Source: Diphasiastrum complanatum (Eukaryota; Streptophyta; Lycopodiopsida; Lycopodiales; Lycopodiaceae). Taken from it: a DNA stretch of 64,000 bases. The position numbers were made by a program, and so were the translations under genes. This document shows, piece after piece, positions 9,056-20,690 of the stretch. Within the stretch, counting starts at the first letter, position 1, and every line of letters starts with the position of its first letter. Where the stretch lies: contig CM055113.1 in NCBI GenBank assembly GCA_029204225.1, forward strand, positions 7,841,852 through 7,905,851, given 5' to 3'. The notes under the pieces are model-generated. The model saw only the letters and a list, made by a program, of their open reading frames with translations. It searched no databases and was not told the DNA's origin.

Positions 9056-12000
9056 CTACGTGGAGGAATGCAACTCACCAACTGAGGGAGAAAAACTGTG
9101 TGATTTGGTGTGAGGCACATGGTGGCCTCTGGTGACGAACTCTGGATGGTCGAGGAAGCTCGGTCGACGAGTTGGAATGTCAATCTCACTATCCGAAGTA
9201 TCTTCCCTAGCTCTTTTCTGAAAGAAAAGTGTAGTATGTGGCTGGCCGCGGTCAACATCTTGATCATCTGACAGAAGTGAAGATCTCAAAGAGAACATCT
9301 CTCGCAAAAGTAAACCAACACATCTCGCATTTGGATAGGCAAAGAAGGAACCAAGCGTGAGTGGAGTGTCCTGATATAGACAGTGGTATCTGCCTCTGAT
9401 CTCATAGTAAGCTGGACATATGAAAATAAAGTGAAACTCATCCTCAACCTCATGTAGAGTACAGCACTGACAGATCCGTAATGGGCGTGGCGTGTCTGTG
9501 TATCTGCCAGTCTCAATAGCTAGCTGATGAGAAGAGACCCGAAGCTGACCAATGCGGTAGCGCAGGCCAAAAGACAGCGTCTGAGAGAGAGAACTCGGTC
9601 TTACGGGTAGCCCTGAAGTATCCAGGTGAAGAAAGTGAGTGCGGTAGAAATGACGCTTAATCCGTGAGGGATCCAGGTGAGACCAAACAGTATGTATGTA
9701 TGCTCTGTAGATCTGTCGGCGAATGAACACATGAGTCCCATTTGGGAGGTCAGACATATACAATCCCCAGCTATGTAGAAAGTCCGAAGCATACTGAAAC
9801 CATGAAGACTTAGCCCGCTGCTCGGCCAAAGTGCGAGAGGATGTAAAAGCTGCTACCACGTATCTGGAAGACTCAAGCTCTGAGACTCTATGAATGAACG
9901 TGATGATCCTGAAAATAGCTTCTACAATCAGTGGAGGAGAAGCAAACTCCGCCAAAATAAGCTCATGAGGAACTGACTGCTTGGCCCGAATCATCCGGCT
10001 AAGCATGTCTCGGCAAACGCGAGATGTCACTCGAAGTATCTCTAGATAAGCCAGGGCACCATGTCTCTGCTGAATACAGTGCAACTGGAGAAACAGTCGA
10101 AGAGAAGAGGCGACAACGTGTGTCCGCGTCATGCACGTAATAAGAGGAGGAAAACCTCTCCATCTGAACAAGAGCAGAGCGCCCCTTGCGGAGCCTAGAG
10201 CCAATGCAGCTGGTCTAAAAGAAAGCAATGGACCAGAGAAGAGTACACCCAGGTATGTGTAAGATGCCACTATCTCTAGAAGCTGTCCATCAAAATAGAA
10301 TATAGTGTCTCTCATATGCTGCCTGTTGGTATTAAACACCATAACCTTAGTCTTACTAATGTTCACCATCAGCCCCCATATCTGACAAAAAGTAGACAAG
10401 GCATCCAGATGTCGCTGAAGTCCTATAGCTGAACTAGAGAGTAGAACCACATCATCTGCATAAAGAAGGATAGGGATAATAAGATCTTCAAGAGGATAGC
10501 CATCTCCACCTTCTTCCCGAATGATCCGCTCAAGGTCGTCAATGTATAGAGCAAATAGGGTGGGTGATAAGGGACATCCCTGCTTTACGCCGACCGTACT
10601 ATGGATATATGAAGACCATCCATCTCCATCACAGAATCGGGCCAAAACTCTCTCGTATAATGTGATGAAAGCAGCAATGACTTCCTGTGAGAAACCAAGG
10701 GATGCCAAACGCTGGAGCAGCAACTTGTCTCGGAACCGAATCAAATGCTTTGCGGAAGTCCACAAAGCAGCAATAGACTCTCTGTTTCCTGAACTTCGCC
10801 GCCTCAATGATACACCTCAGTATGAATATCTGGTCCGCTGTGGAATAGCCTGCTCTAAAACCAGCCTGTCCCATAGCATATAACTCCTCTGTCTCTGCAT
10901 AAGAGCTGATGATAGACTGCATAACTGAACCATAGAGCTTAGCCATAGTGTGACTGATCATAATAGTAGGATAGTTGTCTACATTCAGAGGATCACCAGC
11001 CTTAAGTATAGGGTGCAACATGTTAGTACACCAGGATGTGGGAAGGCCAAAAATAACAGATTGGTTAAAAATGTGGGAGATGTATGGAGCAACAATATGG
11101 GCGATTGTTTTAGAAAGTCCATACTTAGAGAGTCAACATCAATGGCTTTATGGTTTTGACCATTTTTTATGGCGTTTTCAATCATGGACGGAGTGAAAAG
11201 GGTGAATTCTGAGGGTCGCGGTGAGAGAGAGATGGAAGGAGAGTCAATTGTATAAATTCTTGCAGCATAGTCAATCCAAGATTCAATGGCAATAGGAGCT
11301 GGCATACATGAGTTTTTAGAAAACATCTTCCAAAAGAAGGTAGAAGAAGAGGAGTCCAAGGAATCGATGAGTTTCTGTGCCAGAGACTGAAAGTACGTAG
11401 TCTTTTTCCGCAAAGTCATTCTATGGTATTCTTTTTGTCTAGATGCTAAGGTGTCGGGAGAATGGTATTGAGCGTGAACAACCTGCTTGTGTAGAGAGAG
11501 GCACTCATCATCATACCATCTATTGTAAGTGCGTTTATGAGACGAGAAAGTTTTCGGAGGATATGCAGCTCTGGCTGAGTGAAGAAGCGACTGAGATAAA
11601 AAGGCGGCTTGTTGGTCTACCGAAGATGAGAAAGGGAAATCGTCGAGTAGTGTGGCCAGAGAGAAAGTGTACGTAGGAAGACCAAGTGGAGAGAAAGATG
11701 GATGATTGCCACGTGTGGAATGAGGTGTCGTAGCAATACCACGAGTGGCACGGCCCAGATGGCCATCGAGATAGGCCATTCAAAATGGCTAACGAGTGAG
11801 CTTCTGCAAGTCCAATCAGCTGTTCTCCAAAGTGTGTAGCCGGGGTATCTGCATCCTGAGAGGTCCTATCCAAACTCACATCCAAAACCTGGATATGTAG
11901 GAAATCACTATGTGCATGAAACTCTGTCTGCTGGGTGCTGGTACGAGCATTAAAATCTCCTGCTAAAAGAATAAGGCCTTGTTGTGCAAAGCTGGCTATA

Positions 12001-12400
12001 TCATCTGAGAGAGCCTGGAAGGGGTCACCACCATAGTCTGCAAACGCTGATGTCTGAGGTGCAACATAACAAACTGCTATAAAGAGATCTTGAGGTAGCC
12101 CCAAGTAGTGACCAAAAAATTGTAACCAGATGAAACGTGCAAATGGATCACTTTTGAGCAGCTTAAAATGAGTACGATAAACTTCCTTGGTAAGACATGC
12201 AACACCACCAGAGCCATGTGTGGTTTTTCCTCGAACGAAAGGCATGTATGCTGAATGCCATGAATAATCCTGAATGGCTGGAAGAGGTCGATATAGTGAT
12301 TCATGAGTCTCTGCTAAGAGAAAAATATCACATTGCTGCAAAAGAGAGTGAAAGTCTCTACTGAAGAAGATGAAAGCACACCGTTACAATTCCAAAAACC
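9056..12400 (-). pseudogene. LINE ORF2 (endonuclease-RT-zinc knuckle), broken
   Basis: The endonuclease N-terminus (LLAETHESLYR, GSGGVACLTKEVYRTHF) and GDFNAR are present. The segment with the SDH triad is deleted at about 11760, where RWPSG joins the next block. RT blocks FRAGYSTADQIFILR, CFVDFRKAFDSVPR, VGVKQGCPLSPTLFALYIDD and LLYADDVVLLSSS lie in two overlapping frames (11021-10629 and 10807-9056). The zinc knuckle CQCCTLHEVEDEFHFIFIC fits C-x2-C-x9-H-x4-C. A tail rich in Arg, Ser and Pro ends near 9056. RT motifs are intact, so only the endonuclease deletion and the frameshift near 10730 disable it. Confidence 0.87.
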
Positions 12401-12454
12401 AATTCGTAATGGCTGAGGGGATTTCGGGCAGTTGTTCCCGGGATCCCCGACTTC

Positions 12455-13226
12455 CTATTGTGAAATTTTATCGTAGAATTTAGGCTTGCCTTCAATAAAT
12501 ACCACTCTTTGATTCCTAGCATTGGCCTCATGAATGACCAATTTCCTCGCTTGCCTTTGTGTGTGTGTTAGATCTTCATCCATGAAAATAAAAGATCCTT
12601 TGAGCTTAGCTCGAAGGCGTAAAGTAGCATTGCGTCGTTCAAAACTCGTATATTAAGAGCCTTCTTGGCTCTTCTCTCATGTTCCGTAAAAACATTCTCT
12701 AGGGTAGAATTCATTAACGAAGGCTGAACTTGGCTAGAGAAATTACCGTCCTGTTTAAGAACTGAAGCCCAAGTACGAGTTTCTTCCACTTCCTTTGCCA
12801 AGGACGAGATTTTACTTTCCACATCTTGCTGCGAATGAGTATCGTGCATCCCTTTCTCTTTCATCATGTCGATAGTGCTTTGCAAATCCTTATTTTTAAG
12901 AATGACCCTGCTAAGTTCTCCATGAAGCGTCTGATTTTGTAGCTGCAATTTCTCGATAAATTGAAACACTTCTTTGAACTGATGTTGTAAGTAGCTGTGA
13001 AGAGAATCAAAGTCGGATAAGTTGCTAGGTTGTAATTGCTCTGCGGGGATATGATAGGCATCTACAAAAGATAAAATCGGGACCGGTACATTGGCAATGC
13101 CCGGCAAAGAAGACGAGGTGATGATTGGCCGACAGTTGAAGAGCCAACGATGGCCAAGTTAGCAGGTGAGTGGCAAGCAGGAGAAGAGGGGGGCGAAGGA
13201 GACGCCCCCTTTTTGATTGAGGCCAT
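12455..13226 (-). pseudogene. LINE ORF1, broken
   Basis: The likely start is MASIKKGASPSP at 13226. A frameshift near 13100 moves to the frame with EQLQPSNLSDFDSLH, then a coiled coil (FQFIEKLQLQNQTLHGELSR to SSLAKEVEETRTWASVLKQD) and FTEHERRAKKALNIRV. The RRM-like core after ALNIRV is deleted and the frame jumps to the C-terminal domain (FMDEDLTHTQRQARK, then VVFIEGKPKFYDK), ending about 12455. Compared with the intact ORF1 at 2468-3442, roughly 60 residues are missing. Spacing to ORF2 is about 50 bp. Confidence 0.75.
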
Positions 13227-13606
13227 ATCAAAGATGCTGACAGGGCATGAGCGGGACAGAACCTGAGGACAGGTAGGGACTGGTCAGGGAAGGCAGGATC
13301 GGAGCGGATAGGACCTGAGCGGAGGACAGAAGCAAGCTAAAACCTCCAGTAGAAAGTCCAGAGTCTAATTACAAAGTTGCCAGAAGCTCCTCATACAAAG
13401 GGTGCCGCCTCAGAATAAGCCTCGCTTGAGCTTCGCTAGCAAGAGTTGTCCATGCATCTATATCATATTTGTAAGTGTTGATCTGCTACGCTCCTTCTCG
13501 TTCAATGGCGAGCCAAGCCCAACAATCTTCGAAGGATGACATGTAGCCGTATGAGATCCGAACTGCTCCAGTTGGCCTAACAAATCTTGATCGTCCCAAC
13601 AAACAC

Positions 13607-13608
<2 letters not shown>

Positions 13609-13693
<85 letters not shown>
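13609..13693. repeat. (GA)n microsatellite at LINE-LINE junction
   Basis: About 84 bp of GA. In LINE sense it is the tail of the copy at 13694-17842 and the direct upstream border of the 5' UTR of the nearly full-length copy. Confidence 0.97.
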
Positions 13694-13697
<4 letters not shown>

Positions 13698-13875
13698 ATA
13701 GAATATATTAATGTCTACAGAGTGCCCTCGGGCACATGAGACAAAGAAAAAGTACATCAGAAAGGAGCATTTCTATCAGCTTAAACATAGAATAAAACAG
13801 AAATTAACCGGAAATAAAACCAAATCTTAACCTCCAGCTATGGTGAGGGTACAAAAGCAATAGCTTAACCACCAG

Positions 13876-16800
13876 CTACGTGGAGGAATAAAACTTACTA
13901 ACTGAGAAAGAAAAACTGTGTGATCTGGCGTGAGGCACATGGTGGCCTCTGGTGGCGAACTCTGGATTTGGATGGTCGAGGAAGATGCTGGAGCTTCGGT
14001 CGTCGAGTTGGAATGTCAATCTCACTGTCCGAAATATCATCCTTAACTCTTTTCTGAAAGAAAAGTGTAATATGTGGCTAGCTGTGGTCAACATTCTGAT
14101 CATCTGACAAAAGAGAAGATCTCAAAGAGAACATCTCTCGTAATAGCAAACCAACACATCTCGCATCTGGATAGGCAAAGAAGGAATCAAGTGTGAGTGG
14201 AATGTCCCGATAGAGACAACGGTATCTACCTTTGATCTCATAGTAAGCTGGACATCTTAAAATAAAGTGAAACTCATCCTCAATTGCCTGTAGTGTACAG
14301 CATTGACAAATCCGTAAGGGTTGTGGTGTGTCTGTGTATGTGCCTGTCTTAATAGCGAGCTGATGAGAAGAGACCCGAAGCTGACCAATGGTAGCGCAGG
14401 CCAAAAGATAGCGCCTGAGAGAGATAACTCGGTCTGACGGAAGCCCTGAAGCCCCAAGGTGAAGCAAGTGAGTATAATAGAACTGAAGCTTAACCCGTGA
14501 TGGATCCAGGTGAGACCAGACAGTGTGTATGTATGCTCTGTAGATCTGTCGGCGAATGAACGTATGAGTCCCATTTGGGAGGTCAGACATAGATAATCCC
14601 CAGCTATGTAGAAAGTCCGAAGCATACTGAAACCATGAGGACTTAGCCCGCTACCCGGCCAAAGTGCGAGAAGATGTAAAAGACCGCTACCACGTATCTG
14701 GAAAAATCAAACTCTAAGACTCTATGAATAAATGTGATGATCCTGAAAATAGCCTCTACAATCAATGGGGAAGAAGCAAACTCTGCCAAATAATCTTGTG
14801 AGGAACTGACTACTTGGCCCAAATCATCCGGCTAAGCATGTGAATCTGCAAACGCGAGATGTCACTCCAAGTATCTCTAGATAAGCCTGGACACCATGTC
14901 TCTGCTGAATACAGTGCAACTGGAGAAACAGTCGAAGAGAAAAGGCGACAACGTTTATTAGGGTCATGCACGTAATAAGTAGAGGAAAACCTCTCCATCT
15001 GAACAAGAGCAGAGCGCCCCTTGCGGAGCCTAGCCAATGCAACTGGTCTAAAAGAAAGCAATGGACCAGAGAAGAGAACACCTAGGTATGTGTAAGACGC
15101 AACTATCTCTAGAAGCTGTCCATCATAATAAAACATAGTGTCTCTCATATGCTGTTTGTTGGTGCTAAACACCATAACCTTAGTCTTATCGATGTTCACC
15201 ATCAGCCCCCATATCTGACAGAAAGTATACAAGGCATCCAGATGTCGTTGAAGTTCTACAGCCGAACTAGATAATAGAACCGCATCATCTGCATAAAGAA
15301 GGATAGGGATAACAATATCTGCTAGAGGACAGCCATCTTCACCTTCTTCCCGAATGATCTGCTCAAGGTCATCAATGTATAGAGCAAATAGGGTGGGTGA
15401 CAAAGGACACCCCTGCTTTACTCCGACCGTTGTGGGGTAGCCTACTCTAAAACCTGCCTGACCCATAGCGTATAACTCCTCTGTCTCCGCATGAGAGTTG
15501 ATGATAGACTGCATAACCGAGCCATAAAGCTTAGCCACAGTCTGGCTGATCATAATAGTGTGATAGTCGTCTACATTCAGAGGATCACCATTCTTAAGTA
15601 TAGGGTACAATTTAGAAAGTCCATACTAAGAGAGTCAACATCAATGGCTTTTTTGGTTTGACCATGTTTGATGGCGTTTTGCAATCATGGACGGAGTGAA
15701 AAGGGTGAATTCTGATGGTCGCGGTGAGAGAGAGATGGAAGGAAAGTCAACTGTATAAAGTTTCGCAGCATAGTCAATCCAAGATTCGAGGGCAATAGGA
15801 GCTGGCTTATATGAGTTTTAGAAAACATCTTCCAGAAGGTGGAAGAAGATGAGTCCAAGGAATCGATGAGTTTCTATGCCAGAGATCGAAAGTAAGCGGT
15901 CTTTTTTCGCAAAGTCATGCTATGGTATTTCCTTTCGTTTAAATGCTAAGGTGTCGGGAGAATGGTATTGAGTGTGAACAACTTGCTTGTGTAGGGAGAG
16001 GCACTCATCATCGTACCATTTATTGTAAGTGCGTTAATGAGATGAGAAAGTTTTTGGTGGATATGCAGTATTGGCTGAGTGAAGAAGTGACTGAGATAAA
16101 CAGGCTGCTTGTTGGTCTACTGAAGATGAGAAGGGGAAGTAATGGAGCAATGTGTTTAAAGAGGAAGTGTATGTAGGAAGACCAAACAGAGACAAAGAAG
16201 GACAATGGCGACGGGTGGGAGGTGTCGTAACAGTGCCAGGAGTAGCATGGCCAAGGGACAGGAGCAATAGAGAGTGATCAGAGATGGTAGGGTGCATAAT
16301 ATAATAAGTATGAAGAAAAGGAATCAAGGCCGATGAATCAATGAAGTAGTCAACAACGCTATGTCCACCCCCGTGTGGATGGCAAGTAAAACCTGATGAT
16401 GACGGCCATCGAGGTAGGCCATTCAGAATGGCTAAAGAGTGAGCTTCTGCTAGTCCAATCAACTGTTCTCCAAAGTGTGTAGCTGGGGTATCTGCATCCT
16501 GAGAGGTCCTGTCCAAACCCACATCCAAAGTCTGAATCTGTAGAAAATCACTATCTGCATTAAACTCTCCCTGCTGGGTGCTGGTGCGAGCATTAAAATC
16601 TCCTACTAGTAGAATAAGGCCCTGTTGTGCATAGTTGACTATATCATCTCAGAGAGCCTAGAATGGGTCACCACTGTAGTCTGCAAAAGCTGATGTCTGA
16701 GGTGCAAAATAACAAACTGCTATAAAGAGATCTTGAGGTAGCCCCAGGTAGCGACCAAAAAACTGTAACCAAATAAATCTCGCAAATGGCTCACTTTTGA

Positions 16801-17060
16801 GCAGCTTAAAATGAGTACGATAAACCTCCCTGGTAAGACATGCGACACCACCAAAGCCACGCGCTGATTTTCCTCTCAAGAAAGGCCTGTACGTTGAATG
16901 CCATGAATAATCCTGAATAGCTGGAAGGGGTCGATACAGTTATTCATGGGTCTCTGCTAAGAGCAAAATAGCACATTTCTGCAAAAAAGAGTGAAAATCC
17001 CCTGCTGAAGAAGATGAAAGCACACTGTTACAATTCCAAAAACCAATTTGTAATGGCTGA
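13876..17060 (-). pseudogene. LINE ORF2, broken by stops and an RT deletion
   Basis: The endonuclease is well preserved: LLLAETHE, GFGGVACLTREVYRTHF, GDFNAR and the SDH triad (TISDHSLLLL). In the RT, GQAGFRVGYPT joins directly to VGVKQGCPLSPTLFALYIDD near 15430. The piece carrying motif A (FRKAFD) is therefore missing, about 75 residues. YADDAVLLSSS is present. The zinc knuckle (CQCCTLQAIEDEFHFILRC) and the tail follow in other frames (14590-14078, then to 13876). Confidence 0.83.
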
Positions 17061-17099
17061 GGGGATCTCGGGCTGTTCTGCCCGGGATCCCCGACCTCC

Positions 17100-17842
17100 T
17101 ATTTTGAAATCTTATCATAGAATTTAGGCTTGCCTTCAATAAAGACCAATGTTTGATTCCTAGCATTGGCCTCCTGAATGACCAATTTCTTCGCTTGCCA
17201 TTTTGTGTGTGTTAGGTCTTATTCATAAAGTTTCGTTCAATGGAACGAAACTTTATGAATAAGACCTTATCATCAAATTTACTCTGCCAAGCAGTTTCAA
17301 ATCCCTCAATATCATGTGAAAGTTTAGATACAAGAAGGCCTTTCGCCTCATCAAGAGCCTTGTTTCCATTAGGAATACCCCTAACTCGGATATTAAGAGC
17401 CTTCTTGGTTCTTCTCTCTTGTTCTGTAAAAACATTCTCCAAAGTAGAATTCACTAAAGAGGGCTGAACGTGGTTAGAGGAAACATTACCATCTTGCTTA
17501 AGAACCGAACCCCAAGTACGAGTTTCTTCCACTTCCTTTGCCAAAGACGAGATTTTACTTTCCACATCTTGCTGCGAATGAAGATCTTGCACCCCTTTCA
17601 CTTTCATCATGTGACATGTCAATAGTTCTTTGCAAGTCCTTATTCTGAAGACTGACCTTGATAAGTTCTCCATGAAGCATCTGATTTTGTAGCTGCAATT
17701 TCCTGATAAATTGTAGTACTTCTTTGAACTGATGTTGTAAGTAGCCGTTAAGAGATTCGAAGTCGGATATATTGCGAGGTTGTAATTGTTCTACATGGAT
17801 ATGATAGGCAAGGTAGGAGTCTAATGGAACAGGTGCATTCAC
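17100..17842 (-). pseudogene. LINE ORF1 with foldback lesion
   Basis: Starts MNAPVPLDSYLAYHIHVEQL, then coiled coil (FIRKLQLQNQMLHGELIKVS; ESKISSLAKEVEETRTW), KALNIRVRGIPNGNKALDEA and DDKVLFIKFRSIE. There the frame runs into a 25-bp perfect inverted repeat and a stop. Only the last part of the C-terminal domain (DLTHTKWQAKK, KPKFYDKISK) resumes after it. About 40 residues between were lost. Confidence 0.75.
17214..17267. repeat. perfect 25-bp inverted repeat with 4-nt loop
   Basis: The left arm (17214-17238) and right arm (17243-17267) are exact reverse complements around the loop AATG. The right arm in LINE sense is ORF1 coding sequence (VLFIKFR region); the left arm is its inverted copy. 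This looks like a snap-back synthesis event that replaced the deleted ORF1 segment. Confidence 0.95.
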
Positions 17843-17843
17843 C

Positions 17844-18155
17844 TCAGGTTAGGCAAGGCCTTGTCCCGCTCAACTGCTCCAAAGGCACTGGCCCAACTTC
17901 AAACTCCACAGGATGCTTCACGGGTTCGCATTCCTCCTTATTGGAAACTGACGAACTGTTGAAGTCAGCAGTCCCAGAACCGGATCCTTGCACCTTTACG
18001 TTGAATGCCAGACTAGATTGTTGGAACAATCTTCTGCGATCTTTCAGGGGTGTCTGTTTGAATCCAAACTGCGGGGTCTTTCCTGACAGTATTGAACTTT
18101 GAAAGTGTAATCGATGTTTATTCTTGTTTCTGATCGCTGGAAACAGGAAGGTCAC
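17844..18155 (-). other. unrecognised protein-like frame, possible captured exon
   Basis: A 103-residue - strand frame with protein-like composition and no low-complexity bias (GKTPQFGFKQTPLKDRRRLF; FEVGPVPLEQLSG). I do not recognise the family. It lies between LINE ORF1 and a copia gag and is unrelated to either. A CTTTCAAAG sequence inside it could be an old splice acceptor, which would fit a captured host gene fragment. It may also be chance. Confidence 0.25.
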
Positions 18156-18415
18156 TGTCTTTTTTGGTTTCTGATTGCTGGAAACAGGCAGGTCGCTGAC
18201 AGAAACAGATCTGATTTCTACAGATCGATCTGTTTTTTCAGAAACAGTCTACAATTTCAGACCTGATTGCTATGGATCACCGCTGTTTCAGAATTTTGTA
18301 GGGTTTTTGAGTACTGATTTATGAGGGAAATTTTGATTTAGTTTGATAAGATACTGATTGCTGAAAAATCAGGCTATAAAAATCAGGTTGTTAAGAATTG
18401 TTACGAATCAGAACA
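18156..18415 (+). other. presumed 5' leader of copia-like gag
   Basis: No gene. Two near-direct copies of a TTTCTGATYGCTGGAAACAG motif (about 18126-18147 and 18166-18187) and AGAAACAG repeats precede the gag start at 18416. No clear LTR or primer-binding site was identified. Confidence 0.3.
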
Positions 18416-19087
18416 ATGGCAGGATTGAACGATGCTGTATTGCTGGAGTCTAGCAAGGTAGATGGAACAATGGAAGTTCTTAAGATGCAAAATATTCTCC
18501 AGGATCGAGAATATTGGGAGATCGTAATAGGTGTCGAGGTACCTTCTAATACTGACAGGGAGTTGCGGGAGTATCAAAGACGTAGAAGAAAAGCTCATCA
18601 TATCATTAACATTTCAGTTAGAGATATGATCATACCTCATATCAGAGATGCTGCTGGACCCAAGGAGGCTTGGGATATACTGAAGAACTTGTATGAGACG
18701 GTGAATCAGTCACGAATCTTGTTCTTGACTAATAAGCTACACACATTGAAGATGGGTACGGGTGAATCAGTAACGGACTATTTTACTCAAGTGAAAGATT
18801 TGAGAGGGCAACTTATTGCGGTTGGAGAAAGTGTTCAAGATTTAGTCTTAGTATCCATTGTGCTTAATAGTCTACCTTTGGCTTATCGGAACTTTGTAAT
18901 GATGATATTGTTACGGGAAACGAAGCCTTCTTTCGATGAGCTAAATGCCATATTACTACAGGAAAAATGGGACGACAAAATATTGTCATTAGGGACAATT
19001 TCAAGGAATAGGCATTCCTGGCAAAGAAGCAAGAGCAAAGTCTCAAGAAGGGTGGCAAAGGGAACAAGAAGAAGAAGCAGCAGCTAG
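18416..19087 (+). pseudogene. copia-type gag (UBN2 family), orphan
   Basis: A 223-residue frame from MAGLNDAVLL to RRRSSS. Hallmarks of the copia gag/UBN2 family are DREYWEIVIGVEVPS, AGPKEAWDILKNLYE, LFLTNKLHTLKMGTGESVTDY and LVSIVLNSLPLAYRNFV. No zinc knuckle, protease, integrase or RT follows, so it is a gag-only remnant. After the stop comes a purine-rich (GAAGAA)n stretch. The gag binds element RNA in the cytoplasmic particle; this copy has no visible source of pol. Confidence 0.75.
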
Positions 19088-19089
19088 AT

Positions 19090-20480
19090 ACGGAGGATGT
19101 AGGAAATCAAAGTGCCAAGATCCTTCTAACATTCAATCTCCATATACAAGAAGAAGAAAAAGAGGAAGAAGAAGAAGAGGGAGAGGGTTAGGTGCCCTCA
19201 AGGAGAGAGAAAGTAGTAGCAATGCTTGAAAGGGAATGAATTACAAATGAACAAAGAGTACAGATAAATAGGCCTTCCAAGGGCCTAGACTCTTCCAAAC
19301 TTTAAGTTTTAGAACCTTCCAAGACCCACCACTAATTATAGGGCACCCCCAAAAGTCAAGATAGCGTCCCTTAACATAATGAGATTTTACTTGGACCCAT
19401 GAATTACTACTGGACCAAAATTGGGTCCAACTCAACTAAAACTGACTTAACATGGTCTAAATAATAAACCTAACCCATGGTTACACAAGTCTCGACCTTT
19501 TGGGTCAAAGTAACCTATGGGAAACTAACATTATCATTTATTACTTCTAACACCCTCCTTAAATGATAATGTAAAAAACATAACATGACATGAAGTATGA
19601 AAAATTGCAACAAAAATGCAAAGTGTTGCATGCTGCCCAAAACTTCATGTAGCCGAAAAAGAAAAGATGTAGCTTGCTGTCCAAGCTTAATGCCGCCAAA
19701 AACAACTTCAGCTTGAAGTAGTCGAATTAGCCGAAATCTCAGCCCCAATCATGCCCGATGTAGAAGAGATGTAGAATACGAAGTGCGGTAGCATCAAGTC
19801 GAAGAGTGAAGACAAGCATGCTCCATCCAAAGTAGGTAACCAAAAAACCAGCCACAAGCCGAAATATGGATTTGCAATCCATCAATGGTTCCCACATGAT
19901 TCCATAAGTCTTCTTACCACAAGAAACATAAAGAAGAGTATGATACTCTTTTACCATCACATCCTCCCGAATCTTACTATCAATGATCTGCTCACCAACA
20001 CTGGTAAGACAACATCGTCATCATAAGAAGTAAGCATCAAAACATGAAAATCAGCATAAGGTACTGATTTTGGTGAGGCATGTGTGTTTTTTCCAAGGTA
20101 AAAAGATGCTTTGCTATCCCGCAAAGACTCAGACAACCAACAAGAGGCTGTAGCAGGCTGTCCAACAGCCACGAAATCATCAACACTTTGCTGTCCAAAG
20201 TGTTCCAAATGTGGACCTTGCTGTCCAAAAACCTTCCGCAGGCCGTTCCCGATGCATAATAGGATGCTCACGATGTAACATAGGCTGAAAATGATCAATA
20301 AACCATGGCTGAATCTGGTGTCCACCATCTTCAAGAAAAAAACCAACAGCTTGCCACTTTGAACACCCAAAAAATCCAGCAACACGCCACTTTGAACCAA
20401 TGTACTAATTGACATGATTTTTTCCCCTCCTCCATTAGTACAAAATGGCTTCAAAGAATGCTTGATTTCAGCCTTTTCCA
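19090..20480. other. non-coding stretch with LTR-like features
   Basis: No convincing gene. On the - strand a purine run (AAGGAGGG) near 19553-19560 followed by TGTTAGAAGT looks like a polypurine tract and the start of a copia 3' LTR, ending perhaps near 19190. Between 19560 and 20480 there are only broken - strand frames without recognised motifs. Confidence 0.3.
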
Positions 20481-20690
20481 AAACATTATCTTAAGAAACT
20501 TGCTCATAAAGTTCTTCACTAATGCATCCATCATTTGCAACAAATGGCTCAAGAGAAGAAGAATGCTTTACCAGACCAACATTCCGATGCAAACTTGTAC
20601 TTGTAGAAAGACAATGATCAAACTTTGCATGACTTTGCTCTTCTACCTTCAAAGAGGATGTAGTAGAGAGGAGAAAGCATGATGATGAAT

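Larger units (their letters stand above)
8834..13608 (-). mobile_element. nearly full-length LINE (about 4.8 kb)
   Basis: The most complete member of the first subfamily. In sense order it has an upstream (TC)n tract, a 5' UTR of about 380 bp (13608-13227), ORF1, a short spacer, ORF2, and a 3' UTR with hairpin 1 at 8935-8947 (GTCCG-ACA-TGGAC) and hairpin 2 at 8886-8899. The tail is ATTAATATATTC, (TATTC)4 and a short (TC)n at 8834-8846. Internal deletions in both ORFs make it non-functional. It serves here as the reference for gene order. Confidence 0.85.
13694..17842 (-). mobile_element. LINE, 5' end near the start of ORF1
   Basis: Contains ORF1 (17842 to about 17100), ORF2 (about 17060 to 13876) and a 3' UTR with hairpin 2 at 13722-13735 (GTGCC-CGAG-GGCAC) and the TATATTCTATTC(TC)n tail. 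It is the upstream end of the - strand LINE train. Upstream of 17842 the sequence is unrelated to LINE 5' UTRs. Confidence 0.85.

Noticed and set aside
19957-20481. 174-residue - strand frame as a gene
   Set aside because: Hydrophobic low-information composition, no motif, and it lies in an apparent LTR-retrotransposon remnant.
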